Shown piece by piece: positions 48,418-56,713 of a stretch of DNA of 56,713 bases (the stretch's first letter is position 1; the number at the start of each line of letters is the position of its first letter). The notes beneath the pieces are model-generated. The model saw nothing but the letters and a program-made list of their open reading frames with translations, did not search any database and had not been told where the DNA came from. The stretch is from Planctomycetota bacterium. GTDB taxonomy: Bacteria > Planctomycetota > Phycisphaerae > UBA1845. Location: contig BOJX01000007.1 of the NCBI GenBank assembly GCA_016860685.1, positions 1 to 56,713 on the forward strand, written 5' to 3'. The position numbers and the translations under genes are program-made.

Positions 48418-48740
48418 GCGTTCGTCTTCGGGCGCACCGTCAGGCCTCGTTGTCAGATCGGCGAATTCGGCAATTCACCCCGAGTACGAGTTTGCCGCCA
48501 GTCCCCCGCGGTATCTTAGGGGGGCCGAAACCTCTTAACACACTTCGTCCTTGGATCGGACACCGGGCTGGTCCGGGAGTTAGGGCGGTCCACCCAACGG
48601 GAGGCCGGAACCGGAGTCCGTCGTCCACGAGGACGGGCATCCACGGGGTCGGGTCGGTACAATCGACCGGGGAGCATGCAAAGGCCGGGGGGCAGGCGGG
48701 GCGGATCGCCGCCGTCTGCGCGGATCAGGGGACGAGAATC

Positions 48741-51700
48741 ATGACGTCATCTTCGGGCAGCGGTGAACGTCGGGCGCTCGATCCGTCGCGCGCCGCACTT
48801 TACAACGTGCGCCGATTGCGGACCGACATCTGGAACCGCCTGCGCGACGGGGCGCGGCGGCTGCGTCGCATCGGTCCCGACGACCTCGAAGTTCCGGAGC
48901 TGACGGCGCGGTGCGCCGAGGCGTTTGAGTTGCTGAGGATGATCGAGGCCTGCTGCGCCTTTCCGGGAGCGCGGGTGCTGGAGCCTTTGCGTCGCCGGTT
49001 CGAAGCCGGCGATTATGAGAGCTTTGCGAAGCTCTCGATCGGCGTCGTGCGTCTTCTGTCCAGCGGCGCTTACCGTCGCCTTGACCTTTCCGCCACGCGA
49101 TTCCGGGACTGGTCGGACCTGCTGGACGCGGCGCCGATCACCGACGCCGTCCTCTCACGTCTGGGCGAGGAGCAGCGACCGTATTTCGAAACCCTGTTCG
49201 TGGACGACATTCAACCGCACGAGGAGAGCGAACTGAGACAACGTCTGCGCGAGCTTCGGCGTCCCGAAGACGCCTTTATGTACGAGACCGTCGTCGTGCG
49301 CACGTTCGAGGACGCCCTGATCGCCGCCCTCGTCAACCCCAACGTCCAGAGCATCGTCGTCCGCTACAGCTTCCCGTTTCATTCCGCCGACCGGCCCGAA
49401 CTCCTGACCGGCGCGTACGCGCTCCTCGGGCAGGATCCGCAGCGGATCGAAGCGCTCAAAGCCAGCGAGCGAAGCCTTCTTCTGGGCGAACTGCTGCAGG
49501 CGTTGCGACCGGAGCTGGATCTCTTTCTCGTCACCGACGCTCCAGTGGAGAACGTCGCGGGTGACCCGAGCCGCGCGTTCCGGCGCGTCTTCTACCAGCA
49601 GGAAAACTACCGCGAGATGCACCTGAGCATCCTCAAGGGCGTTCACGAGCGCTTTGAGACGCCTTTTTTCTCCGCCCTGCGCGCCTACAGCCGCAAGCCC
49701 ACCGGCATGTTCCACGCCCTCCCGATATCGAAGGGCAGCTCGATCGACAAGTCGCACTGGATCAGCGACATGGCGCGCTTCTACGGACACAACGTCTTTC
49801 AGGCCGAAACCAGCGCCACGACCGGCGGGCTGGATTCCCTTCTTCAACCGCAGGGCACGATCAAGCGGGCGCAGGAACTCGCCGCCCGCGCGTTCGGCGC
49901 GAGGCAGACCTTCTTTGTCACCAACGGAACCTCGACCGCCAACAAGATCGTGATGCAGGGCCTGTGCCGACCGGGCGACATCGTTCTGCTGTCGCATGAC
50001 TGTCACAAGTCGCACCACTACGCCGTCATCCTCTCCGGGGCGAAACCGATCTATCTGGACGCCTACCCGATTCCCGCGTGCTCGATGTACGGCGGCGTGA
50101 CGCTCACCGAGATCAAGCGGACGCTTCTCGCCCTCCGCCGCGCCGGAAAGCTCGATCAGGTCCGCATGTTGCTCCTGACGAACATCACCTTCGACGGCCT
50201 GACGTACGATCCGCTTCGCGTGATGGAGGAGGTGCTGGCGATCAAACCCGACATGATCTTCGTCTGGGACGAAGCGTGGTTCGCCTACGCCCGCTTCTCG
50301 CCGACGCTGCGCCGCCGCACCGCGATGGACGCCGCCAACCGGTTGCGGGAGCGCCTCCGCGATCCGGGCGCGATCGCCGCCTACCGCGTGTTCAAAGCCG
50401 ACGCCGACCGCTGGGGTGAGGATGACGCGCGGCTCGCCGCGCACCGCCTCGTGCCCGATCCGGATCGTGCCCGCGTCCGCGTCTACGTGACGCAATCGAC
50501 GCACAAAACGCTCACCGCCCTGCGCCAGGGGTCGATGATTCACGTTAACGACGAGGATTTCGAGTCGCGCGTGCGCCACGCCTTTCACGAGGCATTCATG
50601 ACGCACACGTCCACCTCGCCGAATTACCAGATCATCGCCTCCCTGGACGTGGGCCGCCGGCAGGTCGAGCTGGAAGGATACGAACTCGTCCAGCAGAGCC
50701 TCGAACTGGCGATGATGCTGCGCGAGCGCGTCCACGGCGACCCGCTGCTGGCGAAGTATTTCCGCGTGATGGGCGCGTTGGACCTGATCCCCGCGGCGCA
50801 CCGCCCCAGCGGACTTGAATATTACTGGGACGCCCAGGCTGGCTTCACGCGCATCGAGCAGGCCTGGATGGGCGACGAGTTCGTGCTGGACCCCACACGG
50901 GTGACGATCCACGTCGGGCGGACGGGGATGGACGGCGACACGTTCAAGAAGCTGCTCATCGACCGCTTCGACATCCAGATCAACAAGACGTCCCGCAACA
51001 CCGTCCTGTTCATGATTCACATCGGCATGACGCGCGGCACGGTGGCTCATCTCGTCAAAGTCCTGACGCAGATCGCCCACGAACTGGATGAGAAGCTGCT
51101 TCGTCAAAGCGCCGTCGAACGCCGCCTGCACGATCGCAACGTCGTCTCCCTCACGCGCGAGCTTCCTCCTCTGCCGAACTTCAGCCGGTTTCACGACGCT
51201 TTCCGCGACCCGCACGGCGCCCCCACGCCGGAGGGCGACGTCCGCAAGGCGTTCTTCCTCGGCTGCGATGACGCCTCCTGCGAATATGTCCGCCTCGACG
51301 CGGCGCTGTCGGCGACGGCGATGGTCGCGGCGAAGACGGCGGACGTGAGAAACGCCGCAACCGCCGACGCAAAGAACACCTCTGTGGATGAGGGCATGAC
51401 CGCTTCGGCGCCGGCGTCCCCAGGGGGTCTGATGCTCGCACGCGAACTCGTCTCCGCCGCGTTTGTGACGCCTTACCCGCCGGGGTTTCCGATCCTGGTT
51501 CCCGGGCAGGTCATTACCGCCGACATTCTCGCCTTTCTTCAGGCGCTCGACGTCAAGGAGATCCACGGCTACGAGCCGGAGTTCGGTCTCCGCATCTTCA
51601 CCCGCGACGCCCTGGAAGCCCTGAACGGTCGCGATCTCGAAACCGACGCTCACCGCGACCGCCCGCCATCGCCCCCGCCCGTGACCTTGACCGAAGCTGC

Positions 51701-51782
51701 AACCCCCGCGGCCTCAGCGGGAGGCAGGCAGATTCCCGATCCGGTTCGAGCCGGGCGGATGTTCGAATCTCCCGAGACGTAA
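48741..51782 (+). CDS. Orn/Lys/Arg decarboxylase family (PLP fold I) protein
   Basis: FFVTNGTSTANKIVMQGLCRPGDIVLLSHDCHKSHHYAVILSGAKPIYLDAYP; VTQSTHKTLTALRQGSMIHV; ATG at 48741 preferred to 48450. Confidence 0.9.
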   Translation: MTSSSGSGERRALDPSRAALYNVRRLRTDIWNRLRDGARRLRRIGPDDLEVPELTARCAEAFELLRMIEACCAFPGARVLEPLRRRFEAGDYESFAKLSIGVVRLLSSGAYRRLDLSATRFRDWSDLLDAAPITDAVLSRLGEEQRPYFETLFVDDIQPHEESELRQRLRELRRPEDAFMYETVVVRTFEDALIAALVNPNVQSIVVRYSFPFHSADRPELLTGAYALLGQDPQRIEALKASERSLLLGELLQALRPELDLFLVTDAPVENVAGDPSRAFRRVFYQQENYREMHLSILKGVHERFETPFFSALRAYSRKPTGMFHALPISKGSSIDKSHWISDMARFYGHNVFQAETSATTGGLDSLLQPQGTIKRAQELAARAFGARQTFFVTNGTSTANKIVMQGLCRPGDIVLLSHDCHKSHHYAVILSGAKPIYLDAYPIPACSMYGGVTLTEIKRTLLALRRAGKLDQVRMLLLTNITFDGLTYDPLRVMEEVLAIKPDMIFVWDEAWFAYARFSPTLRRRTAMDAANRLRERLRDPGAIAAYRVFKADADRWGEDDARLAAHRLVPDPDRARVRVYVTQSTHKTLTALRQGSMIHVNDEDFESRVRHAFHEAFMTHTSTSPNYQIIASLDVGRRQVELEGYELVQQSLELAMMLRERVHGDPLLAKYFRVMGALDLIPAAHRPSGLEYYWDAQAGFTRIEQAWMGDEFVLDPTRVTIHVGRTGMDGDTFKKLLIDRFDIQINKTSRNTVLFMIHIGMTRGTVAHLVKVLTQIAHELDEKLLRQSAVERRLHDRNVVSLTRELPPLPNFSRFHDAFRDPHGAPTPEGDVRKAFFLGCDDASCEYVRLDAALSATAMVAAKTADVRNAATADAKNTSVDEGMTASAPASPGGLMLARELVSAAFVTPYPPGFPILVPGQVITADILAFLQALDVKEIHGYEPEFGLRIFTRDALEALNGRDLETDAHRDRPPSPPPVTLTEAATPAASAGGRQIPDPVRAGRMFESPET

Positions 51783-51842
51783 CCCCGGTCGCCGTGCCGA
51801 GACGCAGACAGTGCAGGCTCGATGCTGTCTCTGAGCCGCACG

Positions 51843-51925
51843 CTTCAGCCCGCGCGAACGCTTGACTTGTGGCATGCCGCGCAATCCAAAGCGACGATTC
51901 AGGATGCCGCGCCTCAGGACATCAG
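51843..51925. repeat. Diverged dispersed repeat copy A
   Basis: CTTCAGCCCGCGCGAACGCTTGACTTGTGGCATGCCGCGCAATC... aligns with 55338..55420. Confidence 0.6.
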
Positions 51926-51992
51926 AACCCCGCCCCCCCCCACGCCCAGACCTTGACTTCCCGCCCGCGCCGACGGACGTTGCACGCTCCCG

Positions 51993-52067
51993 CGGGGCGT
52001 AGCTCAGTCCGGCTAGAGCGCCTGGTTTGGGACCAGGAGGACGCAGGTTCGAATCCTGTCGCCCCGA
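51993..52067 (+). tRNA. tRNA-Pro (anticodon UGG)
   Basis: CGGGGCG acceptor pairs with CGCCCCG; CCTGG-TTTGGGA-CCAGG anticodon arm (TGG, G37); GCAGG-TTCGAAT-CCTGT T-arm; no encoded CCA. Confidence 0.95.
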
Positions 52068-52069
52068 GT

Positions 52070-52290
52070 TCGTTTTCAGCCGAAAAACACGGGTTTTTCC
52101 CGGTGTTTTCCCGGGGTGTCACCATCGTGGCACTTTTCACGGCCGTGTCAGCGCCTGCCACGTTTGTCCTTTGCCTGCCATCACGAAGTGCAACCGGGAG
52201 TGCAACGCGCCGCGCGTCCGGTTTTATCCAGCCCTTCACCCCTTGCACGCGCACGCGCGGGCTTCGACAGTCCGCCGTTGTCATCCGCCC
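52070..52290 (-). pseudogene. Possible C-terminal remnant of a tyrosine integrase abutting tRNA-Pro
   Basis: Minus frame reads RVALPVALRDGRQRTNVAGADTAVKSATMVTPRENTGKNPCFSAENELGATGFEPA then continues through the tRNA complement. Confidence 0.4.
52082..52110 (+). terminator. Hairpin just downstream of tRNA-Pro, likely terminator
   Basis: GAAAAACACGGG-TTTTT-CCCGGTGTTTTC, one bulge. Confidence 0.6.
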
Positions 52291-52315
52291 CACCCTCCGC
52301 TACGTTTCCCCCATC

Positions 52316-53836
52316 ATGGCGATCACCGTCTACAACACCCTTTCGGGGAAAAAGGAGCCTTTCGAACCGTTGCGCCCGGGGCACGTCGGCATCTATCTGT
52401 GCGGTCCGACCGTCTACAAACCGTCGCACATCGGACACGCCGTCGGACCGATCATCTTCGACACGATCAAGCGCTACCTCACGTTCCGCGGGTACAAGGT
52501 CACGTGGGTGGTCAACGTCACCGACGTGGACGACAAGCTTATCGACGAAGCCGCCAGGCAGGGCACGACCACGGTGGAGCTGGGCCGGCGGGTTCTCGCC
52601 GACTACCTCGCCGCGATGAAGAAACTGAACATCGGCTACCCCGGCGACGATCGCGCCCCTGGCGATCTGCGCACCGCCGGCGGCGGTATCGACCACATGC
52701 CCAAGGCCAGCGAGCACATCGGCGACATCACCCGCATCATTCAGACGCTCATCAACCGCAAGCACGCGTACGTCCTCGGCGGCGACGTGTACTTCGACGT
52801 CACCAGCGACCCGGATTACGGAAAACTCTCCCACCGCTCGATCGAGGATCAGGAAGGCCAGCGCGAACTGAAAAGCGGCGACAAGCGGCATCCCGGCGAC
52901 TTCGCCCTCTGGAAAGCCGCGAAACCGGACGAACCTGACGAAGTAAAATACGACTCGCCCTGGGGCAAGGGACGCCCCGGCTGGCACATCGAGTGCTCCG
53001 CCATGTCCGCGCGGCTGCTGGGCGAGACCTTCGACATTCACGGCGGCGGGATGGACCTCGTCTTCCCCCATCACGAGAACGAGATCGCACAATCCGAGTC
53101 CGCGACCGGTCGGGTGTTTGCGAAATACTGGCTGCACCACGGCCTGACGCGCTTCAACACGAAAAAAGTCTCCAAGTCCGACACCTCGCCGGAAGCCGTG
53201 GCGGCGATGAAGCGGATGACGTTGCACAACCTCCTCGCCGAGTTGACGCCGGAGCACGTCCGCTTCTTCGTGCTCAGCACGCACTATCGCCGGCCGATCG
53301 ACTTCTCGGATGATAATCTGGAAGCGACGAAGAAGGGTCTGGAGCGGTTTTACACGCTCTTCGAGCGCGTGCAGCGCGAGACGGGGCGTTCAGTCTACGA
53401 AGCCGTTGATCGCGCCGGACCGCTGGGCGGGTCCGGGTCGTCCGGCGACCCAGGGTCGGAGCATCACGCGAAGTTCGTCGAGGCGATGGACGACGACTTC
53501 AACACCGCCGGCGCCATCGCAGCGCTGCACGATGCCGTCTCTCCGATCAACGCTTTGATGGACCGCGGCGGCGCAACGCCCGACGATGTGCTGAGCCTCG
53601 CCGGCGGTCTGATGCAACGCGGTCGCCTCCTGGGCCTCTTCCTCATTCCCCCGGCGGCGGCGCCGGCGGCGTCGGATAAGAAGCTCGGCGAGGTCATGCA
53701 GGTGCTCCTCGAAGTCCGCCAGCGCCTGCGCAAAAAGAAGGACTTCGAGACCGGCGACTTCATCCGCGACGCGCTGACCAGGATCGGCATTACGCTCAAG
53801 GACCGGCCCGACGGCACGGATTGGAAGGTGGAGTAA
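52316..53836 (+). CDS. cysS: Cysteinyl-tRNA synthetase
   Basis: YLCGPTVYKPSHIGHAVGPIIFD; GWHIECSAMSARLLGETFDIHGGGMDLVFPHHENEIAQSE; KKVSKSD (KMSKS-like). Confidence 0.96.
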   Translation: MAITVYNTLSGKKEPFEPLRPGHVGIYLCGPTVYKPSHIGHAVGPIIFDTIKRYLTFRGYKVTWVVNVTDVDDKLIDEAARQGTTTVELGRRVLADYLAAMKKLNIGYPGDDRAPGDLRTAGGGIDHMPKASEHIGDITRIIQTLINRKHAYVLGGDVYFDVTSDPDYGKLSHRSIEDQEGQRELKSGDKRHPGDFALWKAAKPDEPDEVKYDSPWGKGRPGWHIECSAMSARLLGETFDIHGGGMDLVFPHHENEIAQSESATGRVFAKYWLHHGLTRFNTKKVSKSDTSPEAVAAMKRMTLHNLLAELTPEHVRFFVLSTHYRRPIDFSDDNLEATKKGLERFYTLFERVQRETGRSVYEAVDRAGPLGGSGSSGDPGSEHHAKFVEAMDDDFNTAGAIAALHDAVSPINALMDRGGATPDDVLSLAGGLMQRGRLLGLFLIPPAAAPAASDKKLGEVMQVLLEVRQRLRKKKDFETGDFIRDALTRIGITLKDRPDGTDWKVE

Positions 53837-54318
53837 TCGGCGCGGGGAGCCTCAACCCCCTGTGTGTTTTCCGCGTACGCGCTCATCAGGCACGAAGCAC
53901 GATGAGCCTCAGGGAAATCGTGCGCCCGTGCTCGGCAAAGCGACAGCCGTCCTCGTCATGGCTGAACAAAACACGGTTTCAAAACCAAGCCGCGCCTATA
54001 ACAGCCTGTTGAAGAACTCACGTTCGGCCTTTGTAGTGCCGGTTTTTCTTGGTGCAATTCGCGTTTCGGAGGGACGCACCACCGTTTCTTAAACGGGCGG
54101 GCGCGCGAGCGTTCTTCTTTCATCCTCCTGAGTCTCCCTCTGACGCCGGTGCTCGGCGTGCTCGATGCTCTGTCGTTGTGACGCGACATGCGCTGGGCCC
54201 TGGGAGGGACGGATGAATCCCGGTGAAGACGGAGGCACAACACGGCGTCCTTCAGCGTCCCTCCGGGGCGCCATGACTCGCCGCATCGCAACCTCACATC
54301 CATCAAGACGCCGTACCC

Positions 54319-54366
54319 CGGAGTCCTTCGGAGACTCCGTTTGGGGGACGAGTCCTTCGGCGAGTC
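54319..54366. repeat. Paired GAGTCCTTCGG phrase repeats with palindrome
   Basis: CGGAGTC-CTTCGGA-GACTCCG followed by CGAGTC-CTTCGG-CGAGTC. Confidence 0.65.
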
Positions 54367-54400
54367 AATCTCCCGGAGCCCCTTGTGTTAGAATGCATCG

Positions 54401-55291
54401 ATGGCTTCCCAGACTCCACGCTTCGGCGCTCACCTGTCCGTCGCCGGCGGACTTCACCTTGCTTTCGACGCGGCCAGGCAGGCCCGCTGCGACGCCCTGC
54501 AAATCTTCGTCAAGAACCAGCGGCAGTGGAACGCTCCGCCGCTGTCGGATGACGCCGTCCGCGCCTTCCGCGAACATCCCGAGGCCGCGCGCATCACCCC
54601 CGTCGTGGCGCATGCCTCCTACCTGTTGAATCTCGCCTCGGCGGATCGGGGTGTGCGTGCGAAGAGCCTCGCGGCATTGACCGACGAGTTGCAGCGATGC
54701 GAGGCGCTGGGGCTTGCCGGACTGGTTCTGCATCCCGGCTCGGCAGGTGACAGCGATATGTCATCCGCGATCCGGCGCATCGCCGCCGCCCTCAACGACG
54801 TGCTCGCCGCCGTCCCGGACGGACGCTGTGCGATTCTGCTGGAGACCACCGCCGGGCAGGGCAGCGCCGTCGGGTGGCGCTTCGAGCATCTGGCGGACAT
54901 TCTCGCGGGCGTCGAAGCGGAGGACCGTGCCGGCGTCTGCCTGGACACCTGCCACCTTTTCGCCGCCGGATACGATTTCCGCTCCGCGGACGACTACGCC
55001 TCGATGATCGGCGAACTGGATCGCCGGGTCGGCCTCCGGCGCATCCGCTGCATCCACGTCAACGACTCGGTCAAACCGCTCGCCAGCCGCGTCGATCGGC
55101 ACGCGCACATCGGCGAAGGCGAGATCGGCCTCGCCGGGTTCAGACACTTCGTCAACGACGCGCGCTGGGCCGGACTGCCGATGATCCTGGAGACGCCGAA
55201 GGGCGAGGATGACAGGGGCCGCGACTACGACGTCGTCAATCTGTCTCGTCTGCGACGCCTGATCCGCCGCACCCCGGCGCCCGACGCCTGA
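54401..55291 (+). CDS. nfo: Endonuclease IV (AP endonuclease)
   Basis: FGAHLSVAGGLHLAFDAARQARCDALQIFVKNQRQW; VCLDTCHLFAAGYDF; RCIHVNDSVKPLASRVDRHAHIGEGEIG. Confidence 0.95.
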   Translation: MASQTPRFGAHLSVAGGLHLAFDAARQARCDALQIFVKNQRQWNAPPLSDDAVRAFREHPEAARITPVVAHASYLLNLASADRGVRAKSLAALTDELQRCEALGLAGLVLHPGSAGDSDMSSAIRRIAAALNDVLAAVPDGRCAILLETTAGQGSAVGWRFEHLADILAGVEAEDRAGVCLDTCHLFAAGYDFRSADDYASMIGELDRRVGLRRIRCIHVNDSVKPLASRVDRHAHIGEGEIGLAGFRHFVNDARWAGLPMILETPKGEDDRGRDYDVVNLSRLRRLIRRTPAPDA

Positions 55292-55337
55292 AGCCTCCCC
55301 CTTTTCACGCCGGTGCAGCGCCGCACTGAGGCGCGGG

Positions 55338-55420
55338 CTTCAACCCGCGCGAATGCCCGTCTCGCGGCACGCCGCGGAATCGAGCTTGACGATCGGGGGG
55401 CGCGGCGCCTCGATGATCGT
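55338..55420. repeat. Diverged dispersed repeat copy B
   Basis: CTTCAACCCGCGCGAATGCCCGTCTCGCGGCACGCCGCGGAATC...; its 5' edge overlaps GCGCGGG-CTTCAA-CCCGCGC inverted repeat. Confidence 0.6.
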
Positions 55421-55554
55421 GAGGAGGCGACGCACGCGCCTGGCCGCCGCTCCGGGACGCAAGACGCCCCGTCGACCTCCCGGACAGTCGCAAGTTCCTT
55501 CGATTCCAACGCCCGGCGACCGGAGGCAAGTCGAGATTCCGGCGAAACGGAAGG

Positions 55555-56634
55555 TCACTCGACGGTCAGCTTCGGACCTTGGACCTGGAGCAGGTTGGCG
55601 ACGCTGACGCGCCCGGCGACTTTCTGCACCATCGCGTCCACCGCGCGGCGGACATAGTCCGGCGTCTCAGTGAAAAGCTTGTCCGGCGCACCAGCGTCGC
55701 AAAAGGCCCGCACCGTCGCGTTCAGCGGAATTTCGCCGAGGAAAGGCACGTCCATCTCCGTTGCCGCCCGGGCGGCGCCGCCGTGATCAAACAATTCATC
55801 CCGATGCCCGCACTTCGGGCAAAGGTAGTAACTCATGTTCTCGACGATGCCGAGGATGCCGACGTTGAGCTGGCGGAACATCATGATGGCGCGGCGGGCG
55901 TCGGCGAGCGCCACGTCCTGCGGGGTGCATACGATGACTGCGCCGGTCTGCGGGATCGACTGCGCGAGGGTGAGCGGGACGTCCCCCGTCCCCGGCGGAA
56001 GGTCCACGACGAGGTAGTCCAGCTCGCCCCACTCCACCTGGTCGAGGAACTGCCGCAGGATGCCGTGCAGCATCGGTCCGCGCAGCACCATCGGACGGTC
56101 GCGTTCGACGAGGACGCCGACGCTCATCGTGCGGATGCCCTGCACTTCGATCGGCAGGAGCATCTTGTCGCTGACCTTCGGCTGCACGCCTTCGATGCCC
56201 ATCAGGGTCGGGATGCTCGGTCCGTAAACGTCGGCGTCGAGCAGTCCGACGGAGGCGCCGGCGCGGCGCAGCCCCATCGCGATCATCGCGGCGATCGTGC
56301 TCTTGCCGACGCCGCCCTTGCCGGCGCCGACGCTGAGGATGTTCTTGACGCCGGAAAGCTGCGGGCGCGGTTGCGGCGCGCTGCGGACCTGCGCGCTCCA
56401 CTCCAGATCGACGCCGCGGACGCCGGGGATCGTGCTGACGGCTCGCTGGACGTCGGCGGCGATCTGGTCCTTCAGCGGACAGGCCGGGGTCGTCAGCTCG
56501 ACGTGGACCCGGACGCGTCCGCCCTCGATCGCCACCTCCTTGATCATGTTCAAGGAAACAAGATCCCGGTGCAGTTCGGGATCGTTGACCGTCCGCAGCT
56601 TTTCGAGAACCGCCTCTTTCGTCACCGTCGCCAT
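55555..56634 (-). CDS. apbC: Mrp/ApbC-type iron-sulfur carrier P-loop ATPase
   Basis: SVGAGKGGVGKSTIAAMIAMGLRRAGASVGLLDADVYGPSIPTLMG; YYLCPKCG; N-terminal MIP18-like NDPELHRDLVSLNMIKEV. Confidence 0.94.
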   Translation of the reverse strand: MATVTKEAVLEKLRTVNDPELHRDLVSLNMIKEVAIEGGRVRVHVELTTPACPLKDQIAADVQRAVSTIPGVRGVDLEWSAQVRSAPQPRPQLSGVKNILSVGAGKGGVGKSTIAAMIAMGLRRAGASVGLLDADVYGPSIPTLMGIEGVQPKVSDKMLLPIEVQGIRTMSVGVLVERDRPMVLRGPMLHGILRQFLDQVEWGELDYLVVDLPPGTGDVPLTLAQSIPQTGAVIVCTPQDVALADARRAIMMFRQLNVGILGIVENMSYYLCPKCGHRDELFDHGGAARAATEMDVPFLGEIPLNATVRAFCDAGAPDKLFTETPDYVRRAVDAMVQKVAGRVSVANLLQVQGPKLTVE

Positions 56635-56713
56635 CGCTGTCTCCGGGGTCGCCACTCCGTCACGCTTGTTCCGTATATACGGGCGGGCGCGCCGGGTTTC
56701 CAGCGCGGCGAGA

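Noticed and set aside
48450-48740. In-frame N-terminal extension of the decarboxylase ORF
   Set aside because: Low-complexity, unconserved-looking text; ATG at 48741 is a better start. The CCCCC/GGGGGG potential hairpin at 48503-48524 was noted but is too weak to call as a riboswitch or leader.
49155-51653. 832-aa minus-strand ORF antisense to the decarboxylase
   Set aside because: Antisense of a clear PLP decarboxylase; composition not protein-like for a real family.
51869-52315. Upstream extension of the cysS ORF through the tRNA
   Set aside because: Reads straight through tRNA-Pro; the true start is MAITVYNTLSGKK at 52316.

Overview
High-GC bacterial chromosomal window with Planctomycetota-like character (inferred from gene content and style, not proven). 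It is mostly ordinary housekeeping: a partial NAD(P)H-hydrate dehydratase, NDP-sugar epimerase, glycosyltransferases, TauE/SafE permease, ABC transporter (ATPase + FtsX), TPR lipoprotein, Lgt, EtfBA, a membrane-arm complex I operon (nuoH-J-K-L-M-N without nuoI), an FHA-like protein followed by two tandem Ser/Thr kinases, pdxJ, dapA, a class-V aminotransferase, a LeuA-like enzyme, an Orn/Lys/Arg decarboxylase, tRNA-Pro(UGG), cysS, endonuclease IV and an Mrp/ApbC ATPase. The most unusual locus is a compact, visibly less GC-rich two-gene cassette (HEPN-like protein + small unknown partner) sitting between nuoJ and nuoK. Other notable signals are a dispersed repeat core that is translated inside a low-complexity insertion of NuoL and recurs at 22.25 kb, families of short 3-nt-loop palindromes and phrase-like repeats between genes, a diverged ~80-bp repeat pair, decayed mobile-element/integrase-like remnants, and a frame-broken beta-helix gene. 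Many very long ORFs in the supplied track are antisense or out-of-frame high-GC artefacts.
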